NCBI RefSeq assembly: GCF_014636295.1
Contig: NZ_BMEC01000005.1
Coordinates: 62,001-126,000, forward strand
Direction of reading: 5' to 3'
From: Marivirga lumbricoides
GTDB taxonomy: Bacteria; Bacteroidota; Bacteroidia; Cytophagales; Cyclobacteriaceae
DNA: 64,000 nt
Shown here one piece after another: positions 53,009 through 62,454 of this stretch. The notes under the pieces were generated by a model. The model saw only the letters and a list, made by a program, of their open reading frames with translations. It was not told the origin of the DNA and made no database searches. The translations under genes were made by a program, and so were the position numbers. The stretch's first letter is position 1. Each line of letters opens with the position of its first letter.

Positions 53009-54562
53009 ATGAAAAAGAAGATCTACCTAATCTGTCTCCTTAGTTGTACTGCATTAATAGCACTAGCGCAGCATAAAACATCCGTTTTCATCAACGCAGA
53101 TCAGGGAAAACATATAATTAATAAAAATATTTACGGACATTTTGCTGAGCATTTAGGCAGGTGTATTTATGGTGGGTTCTATGTAGGTGAAAACAACGAA
53201 AAAATCCCTAATACTGCTGGAGTCCGAAATGATGTGATTGAAGCTTTAAAGGAATTGAAGGTTCCTGTTTTAAGATGGCCGGGTGGTTGTTTCGCAGATA
53301 CTTACCACTGGATGGATGGTATTGGGCCTAAAGATGAAAGACCTACTATTGTCAATCAATGGTGGGGAGGAGTAACGGAAGATAATAGCTTTGGAACTCA
53401 TGATTTTCTTAATATGTGCGAAATGTTGGGAGCAGAGCCCTATTTGGCCGGAAACGTAGGAAGCGGAGCCGTTCACGAGTTGGCAGACTGGGTTCAATAT
53501 GTAAATCATAATGGTACAAGCCCAATGGCTGATCTGAGAAGAGAGAATGGAAGAAAGGAGCCCTGGGGTGTGAAATACTGGGGAGTGGGAAATGAAATGT
53601 GGGGTTGCGGAGGACATATGACTCCGGAATACTATGCAAATGTATTCCGTCAGTATTCCACCTTTATGACGGACTGGTCCAACAGTAGCAGTCTTTTTAG
53701 AATTGCTTCGGGTGCCAACGTAGGTGATTATCACTGGACTGAGGTGCTCATGAGAGATGTGCCGAAGAATTTAGTCGAGGGGGTTGCCTTACACTCTTAC
53801 TCTTTTGTAGAGTGGAACGAGAAAGGATCTGCCACAGCTTTTAATGAAGCACAATACTTTTCTACTATGGAAACAGCCCTGAAAATGGAAGAGCTGGTAA
53901 CACGACATTCTACTATAATGGATAAATATGATCCGGAAAAACGCATTGCTTTGGTGGTAGATGAGTGGGGAGGATGGTACAATGTGGAAGAAGGAACCAA
54001 TCCGGGTTTTTTATATCAGCAAAATACCATGCGAGATGCAATGATTGCAGGCACTACACTCAATATTTTCAACAACCATGCAGACAGAGTAAGAATGGCC
54101 AATCTGGCACAAACAATCAATGTATTGCAGGCGGTAATCCTTACTAATGAGAGTGAAATGATTCTCACACCCACTTACCATGTGATGAAAATGTACAATG
54201 TGCATCAGGATGCTACTTTGCTTCCATTGGAGGTAATGGGTGGTAGCACTTATGAAATGAATGGCAAAAAATTACCAGCTATTTCAGCATCAGCTTCCAA
54301 AAATAAAGCAGGTGTAATTCATGCTTCCCTGGTAAATATCCATGCAAGTGAAAGTAAGGAAATAGAAATAGTTTTAAGAGGCACTGAGAATAGTAAAGTT
54401 TCTGGTACTATTCTGAAGTCTGCCAAACTACAGGATTTCAATTCTTTCGAAAACCCTGATAAAATTAAAACTGAGGATTTTAAAGGGTTTAAAAGAAAAG
54501 GTGATAAAATAACTGTTACTCTACCACCATTCTCAGTGGTAGTGCTTAAAATAGAAAAATAG
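53009..54562 (+). CDS. GH51 alpha-L-arabinofuranosidase, secreted
   Basis: A 517-residue GH51 enzyme with a signal peptide ([15 protein letters not shown]). It begins [21 protein letters not shown] and has the family blocks [20 protein letters not shown] and [16 protein letters not shown]. The catalytic acid/base Glu196 is in [10 protein letters not shown], and the nucleophile Glu319 is in [10 protein letters not shown]. It lacks the inserted CBM of the first GH51, so the two enzymes probably act on different chain lengths or branches. It is separated from the first GH51 by a terminator, and a weak promoter may lie before it. Confidence 0.94.
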   Translation: MKKKIYLICLLSCTALIALAQHKTSVFINADQGKHIINKNIYGHFAEHLGRCIYGGFYVGENNEKIPNTAGVRNDVIEALKELKVPVLRWPGGCFADTYHWMDGIGPKDERPTIVNQWWGGVTEDNSFGTHDFLNMCEMLGAEPYLAGNVGSGAVHELADWVQYVNHNGTSPMADLRRENGRKEPWGVKYWGVGNEMWGCGGHMTPEYYANVFRQYSTFMTDWSNSSSLFRIASGANVGDYHWTEVLMRDVPKNLVEGVALHSYSFVEWNEKGSATAFNEAQYFSTMETALKMEELVTRHSTIMDKYDPEKRIALVVDEWGGWYNVEEGTNPGFLYQQNTMRDAMIAGTTLNIFNNHADRVRMANLAQTINVLQAVILTNESEMILTPTYHVMKMYNVHQDATLLPLEVMGGSTYEMNGKKLPAISASASKNKAGVIHASLVNIHASESKEIEIVLRGTENSKVSGTILKSAKLQDFNSFENPDKIKTEDFKGFKRKGDKITVTLPPFSVVVLKIEK

Positions 54563-54634
54563 AAATCTCAAACTTAACATCAGTAGGATGTAAGTATTTG
54601 TTAAAAGATAATTAAACTGAAAAATTTGAACATT

Positions 54635-56137
54635 ATGATCAAAAGAAGTTGGAATTTCCTTATCCTTATTGTCATTTTTTTTAATCTATTTCTGGAAGGT
54701 TGTAAAGATATGAATGAGGAGGGGACAGGAATAACGGTGGGTACTGATACTACTGACTTAGATGATGGTCCCATAGATTTTAGCTTGTTTAGGGACAACT
54801 ATGCAGATATTGCTTCACCTACCATGACAAGCCAATGGATGCATTACAATGTTCACGATCCGGCATTCATTGATGACGGAACTTTCATCTACTGCTATAG
54901 TACTGATGTAGCCTATGGTCATGATGTTAGGCCCGGGCTCCAGATCAGAAGAAGCTTAAATATGGTAGAATGGGAATTTGTTGGTTGGGTTTTTGACGGA
55001 CTTCCAACCTTGGGGGCTCAATTTATCAGAAATAACGGAGGAGAACCTTTTAACAGCCTTTGGGCTCCCTATACCATCAAAGTAGGAAGTGAATACAGAG
55101 TATATTATTCGCTTTCAAGTGCTACCCCACGATTAAGTGTTATAGGTATGGCATCTTCAACTAGTCCCGAAGGTCCCTTTACTGAAAAGGGATTGGTGGT
55201 TACTTCTACTGATGACAATTCCCGACAAACCAATGCTATTGATCCAACTATAGTAGTCGATAAATCCGGAAAACATTGGATGTATTATGGTTCAGCCTGG
55301 GACGGAATTTATATTGTGGAGCTGGACCCTGAAACTGGGCTTGCTGCTCAATCCGGAGACAAGGGAACAAGAGTAGCTCAAAGAGGATTTACAGGTAATT
55401 CCATTAATGGAAATATAGAAGGCCCGGAAATTATTTATAATGAAGAGTTTGATAAGTATTATCTCTTTATAGCATATGATTGGCTGGAAACAAAATATAA
55501 TGTGAGGGTAGGGCGTGCAGATAATCCGGAAGGACCTTTTTTCGATATCCGAGGTATTAATATGAATGATGAAGTGGATGATCTTCCTATGATTTTGGCA
55601 CCCTATGCATTTATGGGGCACCCTGGTTGGCAGGGCGTTTCACATCCGGGAATAGTGGAGCGCAATGGGAATTATTATTTGGGACATCAGGGCAGACCAG
55701 GCTCTGATAGATTTTATATGATTTTGCACACAAGACAAATTCACTGGACCCAGGATGGCTGGCCTATGGTTTCACCTCAACGTTATGCTGGGGAGGAAGA
55801 AACCCCGGTTACGGCTGATGAACTTGCAGGAAAGTGGGAACAAATTGTTTTCGGCTATACTGTAGTACCAGGCTTTGGTGAAGAGCAATTAAATCCCGGT
55901 TTCCAGCGCGCCACTACAATGACCATAGATGCCGAAGGAACTATGAATGGAGAGGCAGCCAATACCTGGACCTATGAAGCCCCATGGCTTACTTTAAGTT
56001 GGGGTGATGGTGCTTTTGTTGATAAAGTATTTGTGGAAAGAGGGCGTGATTGGGAGAATGAAATAGAATCTACCCTTCTTTTCACAGGTTTTAACCAGGA
56101 TTTCACCACTGTTTGGGGTAAAAAGCTACAGGAATGA
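54635..56137 (+). CDS. GH43 endo-alpha-1,5-L-arabinanase-like, lipoprotein
   Basis: A GH43 enzyme of 500 residues from this ATG; an upstream TTG would add three. It has a lipoprotein signal (ILIVIFFNLFLEGC) and the five-bladed catalytic propeller with base Asp75 in VHDPAFIDD, the pKa-modulating Asp203 in NAIDPTIVV, and acid Glu262 in NIEGPEIIY, plus the calcium-linked His of LGHQGRPG. After the propeller comes an extra C-terminal beta domain (about 390-500; WEQIVFGYTVV, TMTIDAEGTMNG, WTYEAPWLTLSWGDG) typical of large two-domain endo-arabinanases. It cuts the arabinan main chain. The next gene overlaps its stop (ATGA). Confidence 0.9.
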   Translation: MIKRSWNFLILIVIFFNLFLEGCKDMNEEGTGITVGTDTTDLDDGPIDFSLFRDNYADIASPTMTSQWMHYNVHDPAFIDDGTFIYCYSTDVAYGHDVRPGLQIRRSLNMVEWEFVGWVFDGLPTLGAQFIRNNGGEPFNSLWAPYTIKVGSEYRVYYSLSSATPRLSVIGMASSTSPEGPFTEKGLVVTSTDDNSRQTNAIDPTIVVDKSGKHWMYYGSAWDGIYIVELDPETGLAAQSGDKGTRVAQRGFTGNSINGNIEGPEIIYNEEFDKYYLFIAYDWLETKYNVRVGRADNPEGPFFDIRGINMNDEVDDLPMILAPYAFMGHPGWQGVSHPGIVERNGNYYLGHQGRPGSDRFYMILHTRQIHWTQDGWPMVSPQRYAGEEETPVTADELAGKWEQIVFGYTVVPGFGEEQLNPGFQRATTMTIDAEGTMNGEAANTWTYEAPWLTLSWGDGAFVDKVFVERGRDWENEIESTLLFTGFNQDFTTVWGKKLQE

Positions 56138-57153
56138 TGGAAAAAATAAAGATAGGATTTAGAATTTTGCTATTAGTAGTTTTATGTAGCACACAAAGCT
56201 TGCACGCCCAGAGGTCAGACATTCGGGTACACGACCCTGTTATGGCAAAGCACGATGGAACTTACTACCTGTTTTGCACCGGAATGGGAATTGACGTTTT
56301 CTCTTCCGGTGATATGAAAAACTGGAAAAGAGAAGCTCCTGTTTTTGACAAGGCTCCGGAATGGACGAATAATGTAGTTCCGGATTTTAGCGGCCACATT
56401 TGGGCTCCTGATATCCACTTTTATGAAGGCAAATACTATCTTTATTATTCAGTTTCTGCTTTTGCTAAAAATACTTCTGCCATAGGAGTAGCTACAAATA
56501 CAACTTTAAATCCTCAGTCTTCTGATTTTAAATGGGAAGATCGAGGCATAGTTGTGCATTCTGTTCCTAATAGGGATCTATGGAATGCAATTGACCCTAA
56601 CATTATTGAAGGGAAAGACGGAACTGCATGGATGTCATTTGGATCTTTCTGGGAAGGCTTAAAAATGGTAAAGCTATCAGATGACAGAACTTCTATTGCC
56701 GAACCTCAGGTTTGGCATACCATCGCTAAACGTGAAAGATCACCTTTTTTAGCTGATGCCGAGCCGGGTGATGCAGCCCTTGAAGCTCCATTTATCTTCA
56801 AAAAAGGAGATTTATATTATCTCTTTGTATCATGGGACTATTGCTGCAGGGGAGAAAATAGTACCTACAAAGTAGTTGTAGGTAGATCAGGAGACATCAC
56901 TGGTCCTTTTTATGATCAGTCCGGTAAGTCAATGGCCAAAGGAGGAGGTACTTTGGTAATTGAAGGAAATAAAGACTGGGCAGGGGCAGGGCATAATAGT
57001 GCTTATACTTTTGATGGAAATGACTATTTTATTTTTCATGCCTATGATGCAAATGACAAAGGCCATTCCAAATTGAAAGTTGCAGAGATGAGCTGGACAG
57101 AGGACGGATGGCCTGTAATCGATCCAAAAATCCTTTCAGCATCTAATCAATAA
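56134..57153 (+). CDS. GH43 arabinanase or arabinosidase, secreted
   Basis: A 339-residue single-domain GH43 with a signal peptide (ILLLVVLCSTQSLHAQ). Catalytic residues are base Asp34 in RVHDPVMAKHD, Asp154 in WNAIDPNIIEG and acid Glu217 in ALEAPFIFKK; a Cys pair follows in WDYCCRG. It resembles short arabinan endo-1,5-alpha-L-arabinosidases, such as subfamily 5 types. Its start overlaps the preceding GH43 stop by four bases, so the pair is translationally coupled; one may cut long chains and the other short oligosaccharides. Specificity is inferred. Confidence 0.9.
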   Translation: MMEKIKIGFRILLLVVLCSTQSLHAQRSDIRVHDPVMAKHDGTYYLFCTGMGIDVFSSGDMKNWKREAPVFDKAPEWTNNVVPDFSGHIWAPDIHFYEGKYYLYYSVSAFAKNTSAIGVATNTTLNPQSSDFKWEDRGIVVHSVPNRDLWNAIDPNIIEGKDGTAWMSFGSFWEGLKMVKLSDDRTSIAEPQVWHTIAKRERSPFLADAEPGDAALEAPFIFKKGDLYYLFVSWDYCCRGENSTYKVVVGRSGDITGPFYDQSGKSMAKGGGTLVIEGNKDWAGAGHNSAYTFDGNDYFIFHAYDANDKGHSKLKVAEMSWTEDGWPVIDPKILSASNQ

Positions 57154-57328
57154 TGAGCTCAGCAAGTAGCGTTTGATTTTCACATATTATTTGTATTTTT
57201 GACGTGTATTGGATTTTGACTAATCAGCACTTCTACAAATATATTTGTTTGACTATAATTTCTGTACCCGAAGACTGTGAAGACTGTTTTTTAAAATACT
57301 AAGCACTTAATCCATAAAGCATATTTCT

Positions 57329-58474
57329 ATGAAAAAACCATTTTTTATAATCACCCAATTATTATTAGTTTTCCTTATGGCTTGTAACAGCACTACCGAT
57401 CAACCACAAAATGCTAACATTACTTCTAAATCTTTTGGTACCCTGCCTTCTGGTGAAGAAGTTACGCAATATATAATGACCAACAACCAGGGAATGGAAA
57501 TGAGTGTAATCACCTATGGGGGAATTATTACTTCACTAACAGCACCTGATAAAGCAGGGAAGTATGAAGATATTGTACTGGGATTTGACAACCTTGAAGG
57601 CTACTTGCAAGACGGAGTTCCTTACTTTGGCGCATTGATAGGCAGATATGGTAACAGAATAGCAAAAGGTAAGTTCACTTTGGATAGTACAGAGTATGAG
57701 CTAGCCATCAATAATATTGGCAACCACTTGCACGGAGGGTTAAAAGGTTTCGATAAAGTAAACTGGTCAGCAAAGGAAGTAGAATATGCAGATGGCGTGG
57801 CTTTAGAGCTTACTTATTTAAGCGCAGATGGTGAAGAAGGTTATCCGGGGAACCTTGAAACTAAGGTAACTTATCAGTTGGGTAATGATAATACATTGTT
57901 GATTGATTATATGGCTACTACAGATAAAAAAACAGTGGTGAATCTTACTCAACACTCTTATTTTAATCTTTCAGCCATGAAGGAGGATGTCTTAAACCAC
58001 CAGCTAATGGTTAATGCAGATCACTTCCTTCCTGTAGATAGTACATTAATTCCTACCGGGGAATTAAGACCGGTTGAGGGGACTCCATTTAACTTTACTG
58101 AAATGAAAAAAGTTGGAGCTGATGTTAACCAGGAAAATCAACAGCTGACTTATGGCCTGGGCTATGACCATTGTTGGGTACTAAATGAAGGAGCCGGCAA
58201 AATGGATTTGGCCGCTAAAGCTTACGAACCAAACAGCGGAAGAACGTTAGAAGTATATACTAGTGAACCGGCTATTCAGGTATATACAGGTAATTTTCTT
58301 GATGGCACTTTAACAGGAAAAGGAGGAACAGTGTATAATAAAAGAACAGGCTTATGTTTAGAAACACAGCATTTTCCTGACTCACCTAATCAACCTGAAT
58401 TTCCTTCCACAGAGTTAAACCCTGGCGAGAAATATGAAAGCCAAACAAAATTTGTATTTGGTATAAGAGAATAA
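57329..58474 (+). CDS. galM: Aldose 1-epimerase (mutarotase), lipoprotein
   Basis: A 381-residue aldose 1-epimerase with a lipoprotein signal ending MAC (Cys19), so it acts outside the cytoplasm, unlike E. coli GalM. Family motifs: MEMSVITYGGIITSL, GALIGRYGNRIAKGKF, NHLHGGLKGFDKVNW with a catalytic His, TQHSYFNLS with the second His, YDHCWVL, and the catalytic Glu near LCLETQHFPDSPNQPEF. It would speed alpha/beta interconversion of L-arabinose released by retaining and inverting enzymes, helping the symporter. It closes the arabinan locus, 175 bases after the last GH43, and is followed by a very strong terminator. Confidence 0.92.
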   Translation: MKKPFFIITQLLLVFLMACNSTTDQPQNANITSKSFGTLPSGEEVTQYIMTNNQGMEMSVITYGGIITSLTAPDKAGKYEDIVLGFDNLEGYLQDGVPYFGALIGRYGNRIAKGKFTLDSTEYELAINNIGNHLHGGLKGFDKVNWSAKEVEYADGVALELTYLSADGEEGYPGNLETKVTYQLGNDNTLLIDYMATTDKKTVVNLTQHSYFNLSAMKEDVLNHQLMVNADHFLPVDSTLIPTGELRPVEGTPFNFTEMKKVGADVNQENQQLTYGLGYDHCWVLNEGAGKMDLAAKAYEPNSGRTLEVYTSEPAIQVYTGNFLDGTLTGKGGTVYNKRTGLCLETQHFPDSPNQPEFPSTELNPGEKYESQTKFVFGIRE

Positions 58475-58498
58475 AGTGGTTAAATCTAACCTAACCTT

Positions 58499-58542
58499 AA
58501 AAGAGGTGCTAATTAATTATGTTTAGCACCTCTTTTTTATTT
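58499..58542 (+). terminator. Strong terminator closing the arabinan locus
   Basis: AAAAGAGGTGCTAA (58499-58512) pairs perfectly with TTAGCACCTCTTTT (58523-58536) over a 10-nt loop and runs into TTATTTTT. Intrinsic terminator 25 bases after galM. Confidence 0.85.
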
Positions 58543-58679
58543 TTGCTAAATGTCTCTTACAATTTATTCAGATATAAGCTATTGATTTCTCGATGCTCTA
58601 ATGTTCATATATACGGAGCCTACCTTAAAATCAATCAGCATTCCGTATCTTTACGCTTACACAGAAGCATCATCCATTC

Positions 58680-59624
58680 ATGACCGATCAGAAGAAGAAA
58701 GAACAGCCTACAGAAAAGCCGGGATTACATCCTAATAACATATTTCGCCATCGATACGATTTTCCACAACTCATAAAAAGTTGTCCGGAGCTGTCTACTT
58801 TTGTCTTCACTAATCAATTTGGAGATGAAACTATTGAATTCTCTGATCCTGAAGCTGTGAAAATGCTTAACAAAGCGTTACTGGTTCATCATTATAACCT
58901 AAACTACTGGGATATTCCATCTGGTTATCTTACACCTCCTATTCCGGGAAGAGCAGATTACCTGCATCATATTGCTGAGTTTATCGGCAAAAAGCAGGGG
59001 CAACTGATAAAAGGCGCTCTTTTCAGATGCCTGGATATCGGAATGGGAGCGAGCTGCATTTATCCCATTGTGGGAGTGAAAGAATTTGGCTGGTCATTTT
59101 TAGGAACTGATATTGATACAAAAGCTATTCGTTCGGCACAGAAAATAGTAGATAAAAATCCCGATTTGCAGGAAAAAATCACTTTCAGATTACAAAACAG
59201 CAAAAAGGATATTTTCAAAGGGATCATCAAAAAGCACGAGTTTTATGATTTGAGTATTTGTAATCCACCATTTCATGCTTCTGCTGCGGAAGCGCAGGCT
59301 GGAAATATCCGTAAAAACCGCAATCTAAAGAAGCAGAAAGTAGCAGAAGCAAAGCTCAACTTTGGTGGTCAAAGCAATGAACTATGGTGCGAAGGAGGGG
59401 AGATTCAGTTTGTTCGTAACATGATAGTACAGAGTAAACACTTCTCACATTCTGTAAGGTGGTTTTCCACGCTTATTTCAAAAAGTGCCAATTTGAAAAC
59501 TGTGTATGAGCTAATTAAGCAGGCTGGAGCTGTTCATATGGAAACCATTCCTATGAGCCATGGCAATAAAGCCAGCAGGATTGTAGCATGGACATTTTTG
59601 CCTGTAAAAGATGCTAGCGCCTAA
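58680..59624 (+). CDS. rlmF: 23S rRNA (adenine(1618)-N6)-methyltransferase
   Basis: A 314-residue S-adenosylmethionine-dependent methyltransferase acting on A1618 of 23S rRNA. The family blocks are clear: LHPNNIFRHRYDFPQLIKSCPEL, LNYWDIPSGYLTPPIPGRADYLH, the SAM loop LDIGMGASCIYPIVG, GTDIDTKAIRSAQ, and the catalytic NPPF of SICNPPFHASAAEA. The region GQSNELWCEGGEIQFVRNM is typical of RlmF. Full length. It stands alone between the galM terminator and a convergent gene, and is a housekeeping gene unrelated to the arabinan locus. Confidence 0.95.
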   Translation: MTDQKKKEQPTEKPGLHPNNIFRHRYDFPQLIKSCPELSTFVFTNQFGDETIEFSDPEAVKMLNKALLVHHYNLNYWDIPSGYLTPPIPGRADYLHHIAEFIGKKQGQLIKGALFRCLDIGMGASCIYPIVGVKEFGWSFLGTDIDTKAIRSAQKIVDKNPDLQEKITFRLQNSKKDIFKGIIKKHEFYDLSICNPPFHASAAEAQAGNIRKNRNLKKQKVAEAKLNFGGQSNELWCEGGEIQFVRNMIVQSKHFSHSVRWFSTLISKSANLKTVYELIKQAGAVHMETIPMSHGNKASRIVAWTFLPVKDASA

Positions 59625-59740
59625 TCTTAGCACATAGATGTGAATTAATAGAGATTCATAGAGAAGACTTAACCTTTCACTAATTATAGTCTGATGATGC
59701 CTATAGTTTGTTGCTCACAAACCATTCATTCTATTAAATA

Positions 59741-60301
59741 TCAAACCCTCAAAATGCCTCTAAAGCCTCTTGCAGCATAGTAAGATTGAGCCCCATTATG
59801 ATATACAAATACTGCACCATACCTGTAATCAGCAAATAGAGCTCCTCCGAGTTTTCTTATGGCATCTGGTGTGTGTATCCAGCTTGAAGTTTTTGCATCA
59901 AAGTTGCCTAGTTTTTGTAATTCCCTGTATTGCTCCTCATTGAGTAATTCAATGCCCATTTCAGCAGCCATATCAACAGCGTTGTTATCCGGCCGGTGCT
60001 CTTTCCTGGATTCCAAACCTTCTCTGTCATAGCAAGTGCTTCTACGGCCTTTAGGGCTTTCAGCTGAGCAATCCATAAATATATATTCTGCGGATTTTCC
60101 ATCATATCCTACTACATCAGGCTCGCCTTCAGTAATTTCCATTTCGTTGAGCGACCATAATTTCTCTGGATTAGCTTCCAGTTTAGATTGTACGGAACTC
60201 CATTCTACACCTTGATGGCGCTGCATATTTTTTTTAAACCGAGCTTGTAACTCCCGGATGAATTTTTCGCTTTCTTCAGGTGATAATTTATCTTTCGGCA
60301 T
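59741..60301 (-). CDS. DUF4256 domain-containing protein
   Basis: A 186-residue cytoplasmic protein with DUF4256 features: FIRELQARFKKNMQRHQGVEWSSVQ, KLWSLNEMEITEGEPDVVGYD, YIFMDCSAESPKGRRSTCYDREGLESRKEHRP, and the C-terminal FADYRYGAVFVYHNGAQSYYAARGFRG. It keeps a conserved Cys and several Asp, but no function is known for the family. It lies 28 bases from the aminopeptidase P gene on the same strand, probably as the downstream partner in one transcript. It is convergent with rlmF. Confidence 0.88.
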   Translation of the reverse strand: MPKDKLSPEESEKFIRELQARFKKNMQRHQGVEWSSVQSKLEANPEKLWSLNEMEITEGEPDVVGYDGKSAEYIFMDCSAESPKGRRSTCYDREGLESRKEHRPDNNAVDMAAEMGIELLNEEQYRELQKLGNFDAKTSSWIHTPDAIRKLGGALFADYRYGAVFVYHNGAQSYYAARGFRGILRV

Positions 60302-60329
60302 AGCAAATTTTTTTTCTTAAGTTCAATAT

Positions 60330-61811
60330 TTATTCCAAATCAGGTAAATTAAATTGCGTAAAGGCACTTACTTCTTTCATCAATGCCTCTATCTCATCAC
60401 TTTTTCTTGGTGCATCTTTGGAAAGTAATTCAAATCCATCAGCAGTGATCAAATAGTCATCCTCAATCCTTACGGGAATGTTCCACCATTTTGGATCACA
60501 AGGGCTTCCTTCCGGAATATAGATTCCAGGTTCAATGGTGATTACCATGCCTTCTTCCAGCAACTTATAATTTCCTGCATCATGCACATCCAAACCAATA
60601 TGGTGGCAGCAGCCATGCGGATAGTAGCGGTGTCTGCCAGTCTTAGGGTCAATCAGGTCTTTGGGTTCAAGAGATTTAACAATACCTAATTCCAACAAGC
60701 CCTCATTAATAATCACTAAAGTTTGTTGATACAACTCGCTAAAGGGAGTGCCTGCTTTACATACTTTCATGGCAGCCTCCTGCGCTTTGTAAACAAGGTC
60801 GTAAATCTGCTTTTGTTCTTTAGAGAATTTACCATTTACCGGAATGGTTCTGGTTACATCGGCAGTATATCCGTGATATTCTGCTCCCAAATCCATCAAA
60901 ATTAATTCTCCATCCTCTATTTCCGGCTTATAGTTTTCTATATAATGCAGAACGCAGCCATTATGACCGGCCCCCACTATGCTTGGGTAGCCTTCATATT
61001 CTGCTTTGTATTTTTTATAGATAAACTCATGCATACCTTGCACTTCCATTTCTGACATACCGGGATGAATGGCACGCATTACCTCTGCCTGCCCCAAAGC
61101 TGAAATTTTCACAGCTTTTCTAAGCAGATCAATTTCTTCCTCGGTTTTTATGCCACGCATATCACTTAAAATTTCACCTAATAATTTAGTGTTAAGGTTA
61201 ACCTTTTTAGGTTCAGGCTCAATAGAAAGTGCATTTTTTTCAGGATAATTCACCTTTTGCTTAAACTGAGCAATTAAGTCATACAAATCACCTTTTTCCT
61301 GGGTATCCCTTACATCATTTTCAAAATCGAAAAACAGCACCTGATCAAATTGACTAAAATCTATTTGAAATTTCTCAAACTCCGGTGTTTCGAAAGCAAG
61401 TTGCGTCCCTAAAGCTTCCTCTGCTTCATTTGTTCCTAATCTACCACCATCATAGAGTTCCGCCAATGCGTTTCTACCTCTTAGAAAGATGATCTCATCA
61501 AAAGTTTTTTTGTTGATTGTTTGAGGGTCTTTAAAAATCATCAGTAAAGCGTGCGGTTGCTGGTGTCCTGTCAGGTAATAAAAATTCGGATCCTGATGAT
61601 ACATATAATTTACATCATTTGCCCTGTTGCGAATAGGGTTGGAAAAGAATACAGCCACTGAATTTTTAGGCATCTTTTCTCTTAAGGTTTGCCTTCTTTC
61701 CTCATGAAAATTTTTAGGTAAAAAATCATCAGGACGAGCTGCTGTTTGCGCCATAGAGGCTACGGGTACTAAATAAATAATTGCAATAAAGCTTAAGAGA
61801 AAGGTTCGCAT
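60330..61811 (-). CDS. pepP: Secreted Xaa-Pro aminopeptidase (aminopeptidase P type)
   Basis: A 493-residue M24 peptidase with an N-terminal signal peptide (TFLLSFIAIIYLVPVASMAQ), so it works in the periplasm or outside. The N-terminal creatinase-like domain (AVFFSNPIRNRANDVNYMYHQDPNFYYLTG) is followed by the pita-bread domain with dinuclear metal ligands: two Asp in LMDLGAEYHGYTADVTRT, His in GCCHHIGLDVHD, Glu in VITIEPGIY, and a last Glu in PVRIEDDYLIT. It removes the N-terminal residue before proline. All ligands are present. It is divergent from the small Cys-motif gene at 61979, with 167 bases between starts. Confidence 0.93.
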   Translation of the reverse strand: MRTFLLSFIAIIYLVPVASMAQTAARPDDFLPKNFHEERRQTLREKMPKNSVAVFFSNPIRNRANDVNYMYHQDPNFYYLTGHQQPHALLMIFKDPQTINKKTFDEIIFLRGRNALAELYDGGRLGTNEAEEALGTQLAFETPEFEKFQIDFSQFDQVLFFDFENDVRDTQEKGDLYDLIAQFKQKVNYPEKNALSIEPEPKKVNLNTKLLGEILSDMRGIKTEEEIDLLRKAVKISALGQAEVMRAIHPGMSEMEVQGMHEFIYKKYKAEYEGYPSIVGAGHNGCVLHYIENYKPEIEDGELILMDLGAEYHGYTADVTRTIPVNGKFSKEQKQIYDLVYKAQEAAMKVCKAGTPFSELYQQTLVIINEGLLELGIVKSLEPKDLIDPKTGRHRYYPHGCCHHIGLDVHDAGNYKLLEEGMVITIEPGIYIPEGSPCDPKWWNIPVRIEDDYLITADGFELLSKDAPRKSDEIEALMKEVSAFTQFNLPDLE

Positions 61812-61978
61812 GATATAATAATTAAATTTGAATGCTTTAAATTTAACTATTTCTCATTACAACACTGATCATTATTTTATTGGGGGTTAATATCTTATTT
61901 AAACCATAGGTCACTTTTGCAGAAATAAAATTTGCTAACAGATTGTTTATTGAAAATACACAATCTACATTTGCATCA

Positions 61979-62365
61979 ATGAGAAAAACCATTACCATAT
62001 CATTATTGGTGTTGTTTCTTAGCAATGTTTTCATGTTCACTATTATTCGTTTTAATTACGAGGTGAACAAGGAAATTATTACAGAATTATTCTGTATCAA
62101 TAAGGAAAAACCGATGACCATGTGTTATGGTAAATGTTATTTAAAGGATCAACTTCAAAAGACAAAGGAAGAAAAGGAGAAAAAAAGCAGCCAGACTGTC
62201 GAAACTTTTCAGGCCTTAACCTCTTTCAGTGTATTTATTCCAGTGGAAAGAATTTTTGAAGAGGTAACAACAAACTTCTCAGTTTACTCTAATCAATATA
62301 TTTTTCTTAATAGTACTTCGGTATTCCATCCTCCGCAAACTTTTCGTCAGTATTTAAGTGTTTAA
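61979..62365 (+). CDS. Small membrane-anchored protein with a Cys-rich motif
   Basis: A protein of 128 residues from this ATG; a longer frame upstream begins in the promoter region. An N-terminal hydrophobic segment (ISLLVLFLSNVFMFTII) anchors it. Right after it is the motif LFCINKEKPMTMCYGKCYL, with three Cys and two Met in 17 residues, suited to binding copper, followed by a Lys/Glu-rich coil. This motif recurs in uncharacterised Bacteroidota proteins. The next genes are a di-heme peroxidase and an MbnP-like protein, supporting a metal role. The function is inferred only. Confidence 0.7.
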   Translation: MRKTITISLLVLFLSNVFMFTIIRFNYEVNKEIITELFCINKEKPMTMCYGKCYLKDQLQKTKEEKEKKSSQTVETFQALTSFSVFIPVERIFEEVTTNFSVYSNQYIFLNSTSVFHPPQTFRQYLSV

Positions 62366-62454
62366 TTAATTCTTAATAAATTAATAGCCATATATGGCTT
62401 GTGAAATTTGTTTTACAAGCGTTAATGCTATGGTTTATATTTAAAACAAAACTG

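Noticed and set aside
61843-62040. Minus-strand 65-codon frame before the Cys-motif gene
   Set aside because: It overlaps the start of the plus-strand gene and the promoter region and shows no signal or family feature.
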